The notes: a model not told the origin generated them from the letters alone. A DNA stretch of 64,000 nucleotides from Parvularcula oceani (GCF_000733125.1 NZ_JPHU01000002.1:62001-126000); one strand, 5' to 3'; shown: positions 47,899-57,202, counted from the stretch's first letter. Numbers and translations: made by a program.

Positions 47899-47985
47899 TG
47901 GTCGGTGGGTGTGGACTCGAACCACTCCCCGCGAACGGGCGCGGCTTTACAGGCCGCTTGCCGGAACCCCCGGCTTTACCCACCG
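47899..47985 (-). tRNA. tRNA-like gene with GTA anticodon and 8/4 acceptor branch
   Basis: An 84-base cloverleaf plus an encoded CCA (47901-47899). Pairings read on the minus strand: acceptor stem of eight perfect pairs (47985-47978 with 47910-47903), D stem of five pairs (47974-47970 with 47964-47960, loop GGGTT), anticodon stem of five pairs (47957-47953 with 47945-47941) with loop CTGTAAA, variable arm CCCG-TTCG-CGGG, and T stem of four pairs GTGG/CCAC with loop TTCGAGT. Anticodon GTA, discriminator A and the long variable arm fit tRNA-Tyr. The 8/4 branch, long D stem and missing U8/A14 do not fit a standard tRNA. The first pair is C-G. It may be functional, a suppressor-like allo-tRNA, or a diverged copy. 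Confidence 0.7.
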
Positions 47986-48181
47986 ATCGGTGCACCCTCT
48001 CTGGGTACGGCAATGAAAAGCCGTACTCAGGAAGAACGAATATGTTTTGTAAAGGCGTGCAACCGCACGCGCGTCTTCTAGATCCCCTTAAAGGGGATAA
48101 AGGCGCGCATATGAGTGGCGGATGAACATGCGCGTGTCTTGAGCAGAATCTCTGACGCCTGTCAATAAAGGATCTCGATCC
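47986..48181. other. Low-G+C structured intergenic region between the tRNA-like gene and fghA
   Basis: This stretch is richer in A+T than any gene nearby. It holds three hairpins: CTGGGTACGGC/GCCGTACTCAG (48001-48030), the perfect palindrome ATCCCCTT-A-AAGGGGAT (48082-48098) and GCGCGCAT/ATGCGCGT (48103-48135). There is a GAATC site at 48146, a possible CcrM target. On the minus strand TTGACA lies at about 48159-48164, upstream of the tRNA-like gene. AAAGGA at 48167-48172 is the fghA ribosome site. I see no protein gene in it. Confidence 0.5.
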
Positions 48182-49009
48182 ATGAAGACCATCAAGAGTT
48201 GGCGTTCCTTCGGCGGCACGCTGTCCGTGCACGAGCATGACAGCGAAGCCTGCTCATGCCCGATGACCTTCGCGGTCTTCACCCCGCCGGGCGAAGGGCC
48301 CTTCCCGGTCCTCTGGTACCTGTCCGGGCTGACCTGCGACTGGTCGAACGTGATGGAGAAATCGGGCCTCCAGCGCATGGCGTCAGAGCTCGGCCTGATG
48401 GTGATCGCGCCCGATACGAGCCCGCGGGGGCCGGGCGTGGCCGATGACGAGGCCTATGATCTCGGCCAGGGCGCGGGCTTCTATCTCGATGCGACGCAAG
48501 AGCCCTGGGCGAAGCATTTCCGCATGGAGAGCTATATCACCCGGGAACTGCCGAAGCTCGTCTTCGGCAATTTCCCCGGCGACGAAAGCCGGCAGGGCGT
48601 CTTCGGCCATTCCATGGGCGGGCATGGCGCGCTGACGCTGCACCTCAAAAACCCGAAAACCTATCGCTCGGTCTCGGCCTTCTCCCCCATCGTCGCGCCC
48701 GCGCAGGTGCCTTGGGGCGAAAAGGCGTTCACGGCCTATCTCGGCGATGACCGCGATGCGTGGAACCGCCATGACGCGGCGGCGCTCGTGCAGGCGAAGG
48801 CGACGGAGGCCCATATCCTGATCGATCAGGGGACGGCGGACCAGTTCCTCGAAGAGCAGCTGAGGCCCGAGATCTTCGAAGCGGCCTGCGAGGCGTCAGG
48901 CCAGGCGCTCACCCTGCGGCGGCAGGAGGGCTACGACCACTCCTATTATTTCATCGCCAGCTTCATGGAAGACCATCTGCGCCATCATGCGCAGGCGCTG
49001 AAAGCCTGA
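48182..49009 (+). CDS. fghA: S-formylglutathione hydrolase
   Basis: FghA (frmB), 275 residues, an esterase-D-type serine hydrolase that frees formate and glutathione from S-formylglutathione. The nucleophile elbow is VFGHSMGGHGALTL; the opening PVLWYLSGLTCDWSNVMEKSG and the histidine region YDHSYYFIASFMEDHLRHH complete the family pattern. It works directly after AdhC in formaldehyde detoxification. The stop abuts the convergent hemA stop. Confidence 0.96.
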   Translation: MKTIKSWRSFGGTLSVHEHDSEACSCPMTFAVFTPPGEGPFPVLWYLSGLTCDWSNVMEKSGLQRMASELGLMVIAPDTSPRGPGVADDEAYDLGQGAGFYLDATQEPWAKHFRMESYITRELPKLVFGNFPGDESRQGVFGHSMGGHGALTLHLKNPKTYRSVSAFSPIVAPAQVPWGEKAFTAYLGDDRDAWNRHDAAALVQAKATEAHILIDQGTADQFLEEQLRPEIFEAACEASGQALTLRRQEGYDHSYYFIASFMEDHLRHHAQALKA

Positions 49010-50227
49010 TCAGGCCGCCCGCTCGAGGCCGCGGGCGGTCCAGATCTCCTCGAGCGCATCGACCAGCCTGTCCATGTGCTCGTCGGTGTGCAGCGGCGTC
49101 GGCGAGAAGCGCAGGCGCTCCGTTCCCTTGGGCACGGTCGGATAGTTGATCGGCTGAACGTAGATGCCGTGATCCTCGAGCAGCTCGTCCGAGACCGCCT
49201 TGCAGGCGACGGGGTCGCCGACCATGAGCGGGACGATGTGGCTCGGGCTGTCCATGACCGGCAGGCCCGCCTCCGACAGACGCGATTTGAGCGTCGCCGC
49301 CCGTTCCTGGTGGCGTTTGCGGAGGTCGCCCCCTTCGCGCAGCGCCCTGACCGAGGCGAGCGCGCCGGCGACGAGCACGGGCGAGAGCGCGGTCGTGAAG
49401 ATGAAGGAGGGCGCATAGGAGCGCACCGCGTCCACCATCGCCGCGCTGCCCGTGATATAGCCGCCCATCACGCCGATCGCCTTGCCGAGCGTTCCCTCGA
49501 TGCAGTCGATCCGGTCGGAGACGCCGAGCTGCTGCGCAACGCCGCCGCCCTGCCCGTAAAGGCCGACGCCGTGGACCTCGTCGAGATAGGTGAAGGCGCC
49601 ATAGCGCTTCGCCAGCTCCGCGACCTCCGCCACCGGGCCGAAATCGCCATCCATCGAATAGACGCTTTCGAAGGCGATGATCTTGGGCTTGTCCTTGGGC
49701 AGGCCCTGCAGAAGCTCTTCGAGGTGAGCGACATCATTGTGCCGCCAGATCAGCTTGGGTCCGCGGCCGCCCTTGATCCCCTGGATCATCGAGGCGTGGT
49801 TCAGCTCGTCCGACAGGATCACCGCACCGGGCAGGAGCCGCGCCAACGTGGAAAGCGTCGCCTCGTTCGAGATATAGCCCGAGGTGAAGAGCAGCGCGGA
49901 TTCCTTGCCGTGAAGCGCGGCCAGCTCCTCTTCGAGGGCGACGTGGTAATGCGTCGTCCCGGCGATATTGCGAGTGCCGCCCGCGCCCGCCCCGACGGCG
50001 TGAAGCGCCCGCTCCATCGCATCGACCACCCGCTCGTCCTGGCCCATGCCGAGATAGTCGTTCGAGCACCAGACGACGACGTCCTGCCGGCCGCCATCCT
50101 CCAGATAGCGGGTCGCCAGAGGAAAGCGTCCGCGCTGCCGCTCGAGATCGGCGAAGACGCGATAGCGCCCTTCTGCGCGCACGGCGGCGAGCGCGTCCTC
50201 GAACACGGCTTCGTAGTCTGTCGTCAT
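49010..50227 (-). CDS. hemA: 5-aminolevulinate synthase
   Basis: ALAS, 405 residues. It condenses glycine and succinyl-CoA to 5-aminolevulinate, the Shemin route of haem synthesis that marks alphaproteobacteria. The PLP lysine is Lys249 in [13 protein letters not shown]; other signatures are [28 protein letters not shown] and [13 protein letters not shown]. Length matches Rhodobacter-type enzymes. It is 102 bases from the LdtR-like regulator gene on the same strand and near hemB. Confidence 0.97.
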   Translation of the reverse strand: MTTDYEAVFEDALAAVRAEGRYRVFADLERQRGRFPLATRYLEDGGRQDVVVWCSNDYLGMGQDERVVDAMERALHAVGAGAGGTRNIAGTTHYHVALEEELAALHGKESALLFTSGYISNEATLSTLARLLPGAVILSDELNHASMIQGIKGGRGPKLIWRHNDVAHLEELLQGLPKDKPKIIAFESVYSMDGDFGPVAEVAELAKRYGAFTYLDEVHGVGLYGQGGGVAQQLGVSDRIDCIEGTLGKAIGVMGGYITGSAAMVDAVRSYAPSFIFTTALSPVLVAGALASVRALREGGDLRKRHQERAATLKSRLSEAGLPVMDSPSHIVPLMVGDPVACKAVSDELLEDHGIYVQPINYPTVPKGTERLRFSPTPLHTDEHMDRLVDALEEIWTARGLERAA

Positions 50228-50344
50228 GGGCGGCGCCCTAACACGGCTTTCCTGAGGCAGGATATAAGGAACAGGCCTTATCTTGCGAGAAAGACCGGTC
50301 GTCGCAGCGCCTGCCTGCGCGGAACGCGCCCCGGAGCCGCGCTC

Positions 50345-50857
50345 TTAGAGCTGGTAGCGGATCTGGTCGGCCCAGAAGCGCTCGAGGCGCTCAAGCGAGA
50401 TATTGGTCCGCTCCATCATCATGGCGCTGACATCGCCGACCTTCTCGACCGAGGCGAGGTGGCGGTCGAAGAGGTCCGCGATCTTGCCGCGCACGTCGAG
50501 GCCGGCTTCGGTGAGGGACACCCGCACCGAACGGCGATCGCTGTCGGAGCGTTGGTGGCTGATATAGCCCGCCTCGACCAGCTTCTTGAGATTGTAGGAG
50601 ACGTTGGAGCCCAGATAGTGCCCGCGGCTGCGCAGCTCGCCGGCCGTCAGCTCCGCATCGCCGATATTGTACAGGAGCAGCGCCTGCACGGCATTGATGT
50701 CTGTCTGGCCGACGCGCTCGAGCTCGTTCTTGATGACGTCGAGGAGCTGGCGGTGCAGCCGCTCGATCAGGGTGAGCAGCCGCAGATAGACCGCTTCCTT
50801 ATCCGTCGGCTCGTCATCCGCGGAATGGGCGACCTTGAGACCGTCTTGCATCAACAT
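50345..50857 (-). CDS. MarR-family regulator, LdtR-like
   Basis: A 170-residue winged-helix protein. The signature LLTLIERLHRQLLDVIKNELERVGQTDINAVQALLLYNIG followed by LTAGELRSRGHYLGSNVSYNLKKLVEAGYI (recognition helix) closely recalls LdtR of alphaproteobacteria, which controls an L,D-transpeptidase and stress genes. The wing is HQRSDSDRRSVRVSL. It lies between hemA and hemB, divergent from hemB; a target in haem genes is possible but not shown by any clear operator I could see. Confidence 0.87.
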   Translation of the reverse strand: MLMQDGLKVAHSADDEPTDKEAVYLRLLTLIERLHRQLLDVIKNELERVGQTDINAVQALLLYNIGDAELTAGELRSRGHYLGSNVSYNLKKLVEAGYISHQRSDSDRRSVRVSLTEAGLDVRGKIADLFDRHLASVEKVGDVSAMMMERTNISLERLERFWADQIRYQL

Positions 50858-50958
50858 GGCGAACTCTCTGGACTGAGGACCTTGGCCCCGACCATAAGGA
50901 TGCGTTTCTAAGGAGCGGTAAACTCCGACGCAAAAAAGAGGCGGTTCGAGGCAGGACT

Positions 50959-51972
50959 ATGATTCGAAGCAGCTTTCCCGGTCGCCATCCCGCCACGCGC
51001 CCGCGCAGATTGCGCAGCGCGGGCTGGATTCGCGCGATCACGGCGGAGTCTCGCCTCATCCCCGCCGACCTCATCCAGGCGATGATCCTGCGCGAGGACG
51101 ATGCCGAGGCGGGGCCGGTCCCCGCCATGCCCGGCATCCGCCGGCACAGCGTCGACGAAGCGGTCGAGGCCGCGCGGCGCGCCCGCGATCTCGGCCTGCC
51201 CGCCCTCGCCCTCTTCCCGCATACGAGCCAGGAGCAGCGCGATGCCGGAGCGAGCGCCGCCTTCGATCCGGACAATCTGATGGCGCGGGCGGCGCGCGCC
51301 ATCAAGGCTGCGGTGCCCGGGATCGGCCTGATCGGCGACGTCGCGCTCGACCCCTATACCGATCACGGCCATGACGGCGTCCTGGCCGGGGGCGAGATCC
51401 TCAATGACGAGACCGTGCCGCTTCTTTGCCGGCAGGCGCTCGTTCTCGCCGAGGCGGGCTTCGACGTGCTCGCGCCTTCGGACATGATGGACGGACGGGT
51501 CGGCGCGATCAGGGGCGCGCTTGACGCGGAAGGGTTCACCGACCGGATGATCCTCTCCTACGCCGTCAAATATGCCAGCCGCTTCTACGGCCCCTATCGC
51601 GACGCCATCGGCTCTCGCGGCGTGCTGCAAGGCGACAAGCGGACCTATCAGATGGACCCGGCCAATGCCGAAGAGGGCCTGCGGGAAGTCGCGCTCGACC
51701 TCGCCGAAGGCGCGGACATGGTGATGGTCAAACCCGGCCTGCCCTATCTCGACATGGTGACGCGGGTGAAGCAGGCCTTCGGCGTGCCCACCGTCGCCTT
51801 TCAGGTCTCGGGCGAATACGCGATGCTCGCCCAGGCGGCCGAGGCGGGCGCCTTCGACTTCCAGGCGGCGGGGCTCGAAGCGCTCGCCTGCTTCCGCCGG
51901 GCCGGCGCGGATGCGGTGATCAGCTATTATGCCGACAGGGCGGCGCAGTGGCTGGCAGAGGAGCGCCGCTGA
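50959..51972 (+). CDS. hemB: Delta-aminolevulinic acid dehydratase (porphobilinogen synthase)
   Basis: HemB, 337 residues. It joins two 5-aminolevulinate molecules to porphobilinogen. The Schiff-base lysines are in ILSYAVKYASRFYG and MVKPGLPYLD. The metal loop reads DPYTDHGHDGVLAGGEILNDET: it lacks the cysteine triad of zinc-dependent enzymes and has acidic residues instead, so a magnesium/potassium-type enzyme is predicted. It is divergent from the regulator gene. Confidence 0.96.
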   Translation: MIRSSFPGRHPATRPRRLRSAGWIRAITAESRLIPADLIQAMILREDDAEAGPVPAMPGIRRHSVDEAVEAARRARDLGLPALALFPHTSQEQRDAGASAAFDPDNLMARAARAIKAAVPGIGLIGDVALDPYTDHGHDGVLAGGEILNDETVPLLCRQALVLAEAGFDVLAPSDMMDGRVGAIRGALDAEGFTDRMILSYAVKYASRFYGPYRDAIGSRGVLQGDKRTYQMDPANAEEGLREVALDLAEGADMVMVKPGLPYLDMVTRVKQAFGVPTVAFQVSGEYAMLAQAAEAGAFDFQAAGLEALACFRRAGADAVISYYADRAAQWLAEERR

Positions 51973-51996
51973 CGGCCGGAGAGCTGGCGCGGCCCC

Positions 51997-52482
51997 TTAC
52001 TCCTCGATCTGCGGTCCTTCGAGATATTGCCGCCCCGCATAGATGAGCGGGCGGCCCGGCCGGGAATCGAAATGCACGACCTGGCCGACGAGGATGATGT
52101 GGTCGCCCGCATCGTGCCGCGCCACGACCTCGCAGTCGAAGCCCGCCAGACGCCCGGCGAGAAGCGGCGAGGCGGTGGCGTAGAGCTCCGCCTCGCCCTC
52201 GCGGAAATCGTGCTGCCCCGGCGTCGCGAACCGGTTCGAGGCCTCGGCCTGATCGGCGGCCAGGATGCTCACGCCATAGCTCGGGCTTCCCATGAACGCG
52301 TCAAAGACGCCGGCCTCCTTGTCGAGGCACCACAGGACAAGGGTCGGGTCGAGCGAGACGGAGGTGAAGGAGTTCACCGTGATCGCGAGCGGCGGCTGTC
52401 CCTCCGGCGCGCAGGAGACGACGGTGACGCCTGTCGGATAGCGGGCGAAGGCGTTCTTCTGGGCACGAAACGGATCGGTCAT
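51997..52482 (-). CDS. Flavin reductase domain protein
   Basis: A 161-residue FMN-binding split-barrel protein of the flavin reductase family: RYPTGVTVVSC, LAITVNSFTSVSLDPTLVLWCL, and the C-terminal FDCEVVARHDAGDHIILVGQV. Such enzymes supply reduced FMN to a monooxygenase or act alone on flavins. No monooxygenase gene is adjacent. It converges with hemB. Confidence 0.9.
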   Translation of the reverse strand: MTDPFRAQKNAFARYPTGVTVVSCAPEGQPPLAITVNSFTSVSLDPTLVLWCLDKEAGVFDAFMGSPSYGVSILAADQAEASNRFATPGQHDFREGEAELYATASPLLAGRLAGFDCEVVARHDAGDHIILVGQVVHFDSRPGRPLIYAGRQYLEGPQIEE

Positions 52483-52629
52483 CCTGCTGCGGTTAGACGA
52501 AGCGGCCCGTCGCGCCTAGGCCCCGGTTGCGCGCGCGGACGATGCGCGGCAAGACATGCGGCTGCGCAAGAGCGCTTCTCTCCCCCGCCGCCTTCCCGCG
52601 GGACCCGAACACCCGCAGACTGAGGCCTG

Positions 52630-54489
52630 ATGGAAGTCGCGCTCACCACTTGGCAGATGTGGTTCACGCTTGCCGTCATCGCGGCGGCGATCGTGGCCTA
52701 TTCGGCGGACCGGTTCAGCCTTGAGATCGTCTCCGGCGTCGTGCTGGCCGTGCTGCTGGTCTTCTTCCACCTCTTTCCCGTGGTGCGGGTCGACGGGGAG
52801 GTGCTGCTCGATACCGGCATCCTGCTGTCGGGCTTCGCCAGCCCCGCCCTGTTCGCGATCCTCGGCCTCCTGATCGTCGGCCAGGGCATGTATCAGTCGG
52901 GGGCGCTGGAATATCCCACCCGCATGCTGGTCAGCGTCTATGAACGCTACCGCCAGTTCGCGGTGATCGGCGTCTTCATCTTCGTGATGGTGATCAGCGC
53001 CTTTTTGAACAACACGCCCGTCGTCGTGATGTTCGTGCCGATCATGGCGGCCATCGCGGCCAAGGGAAAGATCGCGCCCTCGCGCCTGATGATGCCGCTC
53101 AGCTTCATGTCGATCCTGGGCGGCATGACGACGACGATCGGCTCCTCTACCAACCTGCTCGCGGTCGAGGCCTTCGAGAACGTCTCCGGCCTGCGCCTCG
53201 GCTTCTTCGCCCTGGCCCCGCTCGGCCTCGTGCTCGCGGCCGTCGGCAGCGGCTATCTCGCGGTCATCACGAAATTCTTCCTGCCCGACCGGCACGGCGC
53301 GACGGAGCTGACAGCGCCGGACGGACGGCAATTCGTCGCGCAGCTCACGCTTCAGCGGGGCAACCCCCTCATTGGGCAGGGCTCGGTTGCGGGCCTCTTC
53401 CCCGACCTGCCGAACATCACCGTCCGCATGGTCCAGCGGCGCGACGAAGTGCTGCTGCCGCCCTTCGACGACATCAAGTTCCGCCTGCACGACAAGGTCA
53501 TCATCGCCGCCACGCGGGACGCCCTGACCGAGCTTCTGAGAAAGCGGCCCGCCATTCTCGCGGGCTACATGTCCGAGGTCGAGGTCAGCGACGGCTCGGA
53601 GGGCGAGCTGACCATGGTCGAGGCGGTGGTGGCGCCGGGCTCCCGCATCATCGGGCGGACGATCAGCCAGATCCGCTTCCGCTTCCAGACCAATTGCGTG
53701 ATCATCGGCATCCAGCGCCGCTCGCGCATGATCCGCACGGAGGTGGCCCATATCCGCCTCGAGGCAGGCGACGTCCTCCTCATACTCGGAGACCGCGGCG
53801 ATGTGCGGGCGCTGCGCGCGGACCGCGACATCCTGATGCTCGAGCAGTCGATGACGCAGCTGCCCGATCCCGACCATGCGCGCTATGCCGCCATGATCTT
53901 CGTCGGCGTCGTCGGCACGGCGGCGTTCGGCATCCTGCCGATCTCGGTCTCGGCCATTCTGGGCGCGACCGCGATGGTCGCCACGGGCTGCCTCAACGTG
54001 CGGCAGGCCGGCCGCGCCATCGACCGGCGCATCTATCTTCTGGTGGGCGTCGCCCTCGCCATGGGCGTGGCGCTCGAACGCACCGGCGGCGCCGCCTATC
54101 TCGCCGGCTTCCTGACCCCGCTGGCGACGAGCGAGGGGGCTTTCGGCCTCAGCGGGCCCGTCATCCTGATGTCGGCCTTCTTCGCGCTGACGGCGGCGCT
54201 GACCAACGTGCTCTCGAACAATGCGACCGTGGTCCTCTTCACGCCGATCGCGTTCAGCGCCGCGGCGGCGGCCGGCATGGACCCGATCGTCCTCGTCCTG
54301 ACGGTGATCTATGCGGCGAACTGCTCCTTCGCGACGCCGGTCGCCTATCAGACGAACCTGCTCGTGATGGCGCCGGGGCATTACCAGTTCCGCGACTTCC
54401 TCAATACCGGGGTGCCGCTGATCGTGCTGCTGTGGATCGTCTACACGGCGGTGGCGCCGATATACTTTCGTGCGGTAGGGCTTCTGTGA
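52630..54489 (+). CDS. SLC13/DASS-family permease with two TrkA-C (RCK_C) domains
   Basis: A 619-residue transporter. N-terminal helices include LNNTPVVVMFVPIMAAIAAKGK and the SSTNL signature (TTIGSSTNLLA). Two cytosolic RCK_C domains follow at about residues 220-300 and 315-400. The second membrane half has the matching SNNATVVLFTPIA and YQTNLLVM motifs. Family members carry dicarboxylates, sulfate or similar anions with sodium; the RCK_C pair is typical of the bacterial branch often labelled sulfate-type. Substrate unresolved. Confidence 0.9.
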   Translation: MEVALTTWQMWFTLAVIAAAIVAYSADRFSLEIVSGVVLAVLLVFFHLFPVVRVDGEVLLDTGILLSGFASPALFAILGLLIVGQGMYQSGALEYPTRMLVSVYERYRQFAVIGVFIFVMVISAFLNNTPVVVMFVPIMAAIAAKGKIAPSRLMMPLSFMSILGGMTTTIGSSTNLLAVEAFENVSGLRLGFFALAPLGLVLAAVGSGYLAVITKFFLPDRHGATELTAPDGRQFVAQLTLQRGNPLIGQGSVAGLFPDLPNITVRMVQRRDEVLLPPFDDIKFRLHDKVIIAATRDALTELLRKRPAILAGYMSEVEVSDGSEGELTMVEAVVAPGSRIIGRTISQIRFRFQTNCVIIGIQRRSRMIRTEVAHIRLEAGDVLLILGDRGDVRALRADRDILMLEQSMTQLPDPDHARYAAMIFVGVVGTAAFGILPISVSAILGATAMVATGCLNVRQAGRAIDRRIYLLVGVALAMGVALERTGGAAYLAGFLTPLATSEGAFGLSGPVILMSAFFALTAALTNVLSNNATVVLFTPIAFSAAAAAGMDPIVLVLTVIYAANCSFATPVAYQTNLLVMAPGHYQFRDFLNTGVPLIVLLWIVYTAVAPIYFRAVGLL

Positions 54490-54544
54490 CGAAGAGCGTG
54501 CTAGGCACGCCGGCTCCAGCATCACCGCGAGGCGAACCGACTGC

Positions 54545-55273
54545 ATGACGAAGGTATTCCCGACCGGGAACAGAGAGTTCTACCTGACCTCCCCCTCGCC
54601 CTGCCCCTATGTGAAGGGACAGCGCGAGCGGAAGGTCTTCACCTTTCTCGGCGGCGAAGGCGCGGCCTCGCTCAATGCCCTCCTGTCCCAGCGCGGCTTC
54701 CGGCGCTCGCAGAACATCGCCTATCTGCCCGCCTGCGACGGCTGCTCGGCCTGCAAGCCGGTCCGGGTGCCGGTGGCGGGGTTCGACGAGCGCCCCTGGC
54801 GCAGAACGCTGCGGCGCAATGCGGACCTCATCCGCGCCGCGCGCCCCCCGCGCACGACGAGCGAGCAGTTCTCATTGCTCAGAGCCTATCTCGATGCGCG
54901 CCACGCCGATGGCGGCATGTCCGAGATGACGGTTCTCGACTATGCCCAGATGGTCGAGCAGACGCCGGTCGACACCCTGCTGATCGAATACCGCCAGCCC
55001 AAGGACGAGGGCGGCGAGCTGATGGCCTGCGCCCTCACCGACCGGCTCGAGGACGGCCTCTCCATGGTCTACAGCTTCTTCGAGCCCGAGGCGCCGAGGC
55101 GCTCGCTCGGCAGCTTCATGATCGCCGACCACGTCGCCTATGCGCGGCAGCTCGGTCTTCCCTACGTCTATCTGGGCTACTGGATCGATGGCTCCCCCAA
55201 GATGGACTACAAGCGCCGCTTCGGCCCCCTCGAGGTCCTCGGCGGCGGACAATGGCAGCCGCTGACCGATTGA
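54545..55273 (+). CDS. bpt: Aspartate/glutamate leucyltransferase
   Basis: Bpt, 242 residues. It transfers leucine from leucyl-tRNA to proteins with N-terminal Asp or Glu, marking them for ClpAP degradation. The N-terminal cysteine-rich domain PCPYVKGQRERKVFTFL and ACDGCSACKPVRVPV, and the C-terminal GNAT-like YLGYWIDGSPKMDYKRRFGPLE, are the family hallmarks (shared with eukaryotic arginyltransferases). Length is normal. Confidence 0.95.
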   Translation: MTKVFPTGNREFYLTSPSPCPYVKGQRERKVFTFLGGEGAASLNALLSQRGFRRSQNIAYLPACDGCSACKPVRVPVAGFDERPWRRTLRRNADLIRAARPPRTTSEQFSLLRAYLDARHADGGMSEMTVLDYAQMVEQTPVDTLLIEYRQPKDEGGELMACALTDRLEDGLSMVYSFFEPEAPRRSLGSFMIADHVAYARQLGLPYVYLGYWIDGSPKMDYKRRFGPLEVLGGGQWQPLTD

Positions 55274-55327
55274 GCCGGGAAAGGCTGCGGTCTGCCGAAG
55301 GGCTCTCCCCGGCACAGGCGAGGCCTG

Positions 55328-57136
55328 TCATTCGCCTCCGGCGGCAGCGGACCGGTCGGACGGCGCCGCCGGACCGGCGTGCCGGGCGATCTCGGTGAGC
55401 AGGTCTCCCGCGGTGACGGGCTTCGTCAGATAGCCGTCAAAGCCCTGCGCCTTGTAGCGCTCGACCTGATGGCGGAGCGCGTGGGCGGAAACGGCGATGA
55501 TGGGAATGGGTCCGCCCTCCTGCTTCTCCCGGATGCGCCGCATGGCCTCCACCCCGTCCATTTCGGGCATGGAGATATCCATCAGGATGATGTCGAAAGC
55601 GCCGCCCTCGGCGAGCGCCACGGCTTCCCTGCCGCTCTCGGCCATGACCAGGGCGGCGCCGGTCGGCGCGAGCAGGGCCGAGATGACCATGCGGTTGACG
55701 GCATTATCGTCCACCGCGAGCACACGCAGCGCTGACAGATCGGCGGCAAGCGGCCGCTCCGGCTGCGCTTCGGGTGCGGCGGCCTCGGCGCGATCACTGG
55801 CCGGCTCCAGCATGAGCGTCAGTCCGAAGCGCGTGCCGCAACCGGGCGAGGAGGCGACGCTGACGCTGCCGTCCATCGCCTTGACCAGAGCGCCCACGAT
55901 CGCAAGGCCGAGGCCCGTGCCGCCATAGCGCCGCGTGGTCGAACAGTCGGCCTGCATGAAGGGATCGAAGATCCGCGCCTCCTGCTCCGGCGTCATGCCG
56001 ATGCCGGTATCCTCGACGGTCAGCAGGACGGCATGGCCGCCCTCGCCCGGCTCGAACGCGACGCGGATGCCGCCCGCCGGCGTGAACTTCAAGGCATTGC
56101 TGACGAGGTTCTGCACGATCTGGATCAGGCGGTGCTCGTCGCCGATCCGCCGCGGCGCGAGCGCGGGAGAGACAGCGACCTCCAGATCGAGCCCCGCCGC
56201 CGCGGCCTTGAGGCCGAACAGGCTGCCCGTCTTTCTCGCGACATCCCTCAGGTCGAACTCCGCCCGCTCCAGTTCGAGCTTGCCCGCTTCGATCTTGGAC
56301 ACGTCAAGAATGTCGTTGAGGACCTGGAGCAGGGCGTCGCTCGAATCCGCGATGACGCCGAGCTTGTCCCGCGCACCCCTCGAAAGATCCTCTGCATCGA
56401 GAGCGCTGGCCATGCCGATGATCCCGTTGAGCGGCGTGCGGATCTCATGGCTCATATTGGCGAGGAAGGCCGATTTCGCCTCATTCGCCGCTTCCGCCGA
56501 AGCCTGTCGCTCGAGCGCCTCCTCGCGGGAGGCGCGCAGGCGCGCATCGGATCGCTGCGAGGCCCGGAAGGCGAAGCGCAGATGGCCGACATAGAGCGCG
56601 ATCGCCATGAGGATCAGCAGGGCGCTGCCCCGGCCGGGCGATGCGCCGGTGATCAGGGAATGGAGCGGCAGCGCGACGGCACAGACCGCATGCGGAACGA
56701 TGCCGCAGACGAAGATGCCGCGATCATGGTGCATGTGCAGCGTGACGTGCAGCAGCGAACCCATCAGCCACATCATCGCGAAGATCTTGTCGCCCTGCCC
56801 GCCATAGGCCCACACCGCGACGGGCAGGAACCCGTAGACGATCGCCGCCTGCATGGCGGAAAGGCGGATGGCGGCAAGCTGGCGCCGCCCCGGCGGGCCC
56901 GCATCCGGTGGGCGGCGCAGCGGCCGCCAGATGGCGTTGTCGACGACCTGGCTGAGGATGACCAGCGCCAGCCAGGGCAGAGCGAGGGGCAGCGAAGTGC
57001 CGAACCACAGGAAGATCGCGCCGACGGCGGCGATGCAGATGCGGGTTTTCAGTTCCTCGCGACGCTGCTGGGCGCTCGCCTGCATGCGATGCAGGGCGCC
57101 CTCCGACGACACCGGCTCAAAGACCGCGCTCTCCAC
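55328..57136 (-). CDS. Hybrid sensor histidine kinase/response regulator
   Basis: A 602-residue hybrid kinase. Residues 30-190 hold about six membrane helices with no periplasmic sensor domain. A short coiled coil leads to the HisKA domain with His230 in FLANMSHEIRTPLNG, then the ATPase domain (QIVQNLVSNALKFT, GIGMTPEQEARIFDPF, GGTGLGLAIV). The C-terminal receiver (about 470-590) has Asp520 in ILMDISMPEMDG. There is no output domain and no partner regulator beside it, so a phosphorelay to a separate protein is likely. The start is a GTG; an ATG at 57085 is also possible. Confidence 0.9.
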   Translation of the reverse strand: MESAVFEPVSSEGALHRMQASAQQRREELKTRICIAAVGAIFLWFGTSLPLALPWLALVILSQVVDNAIWRPLRRPPDAGPPGRRQLAAIRLSAMQAAIVYGFLPVAVWAYGGQGDKIFAMMWLMGSLLHVTLHMHHDRGIFVCGIVPHAVCAVALPLHSLITGASPGRGSALLILMAIALYVGHLRFAFRASQRSDARLRASREEALERQASAEAANEAKSAFLANMSHEIRTPLNGIIGMASALDAEDLSRGARDKLGVIADSSDALLQVLNDILDVSKIEAGKLELERAEFDLRDVARKTGSLFGLKAAAAGLDLEVAVSPALAPRRIGDEHRLIQIVQNLVSNALKFTPAGGIRVAFEPGEGGHAVLLTVEDTGIGMTPEQEARIFDPFMQADCSTTRRYGGTGLGLAIVGALVKAMDGSVSVASSPGCGTRFGLTLMLEPASDRAEAAAPEAQPERPLAADLSALRVLAVDDNAVNRMVISALLAPTGAALVMAESGREAVALAEGGAFDIILMDISMPEMDGVEAMRRIREKQEGGPIPIIAVSAHALRHQVERYKAQGFDGYLTKPVTAGDLLTEIARHAGPAAPSDRSAAAGGE

Positions 57137-57202
57137 CCCTGCGACACCCCCCGGACTTTATCACAACCCAAGGATGCCGCATTTGCCTTAAAGCGAATTG
57201 AA

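Noticed and set aside
47899-47985. Standard 7/5 tRNA-Tyr fold for the tRNA-like gene
   Set aside because: It leaves mismatches in the D and T stems and an extra linker base, while the 8/4 fold pairs every stem.
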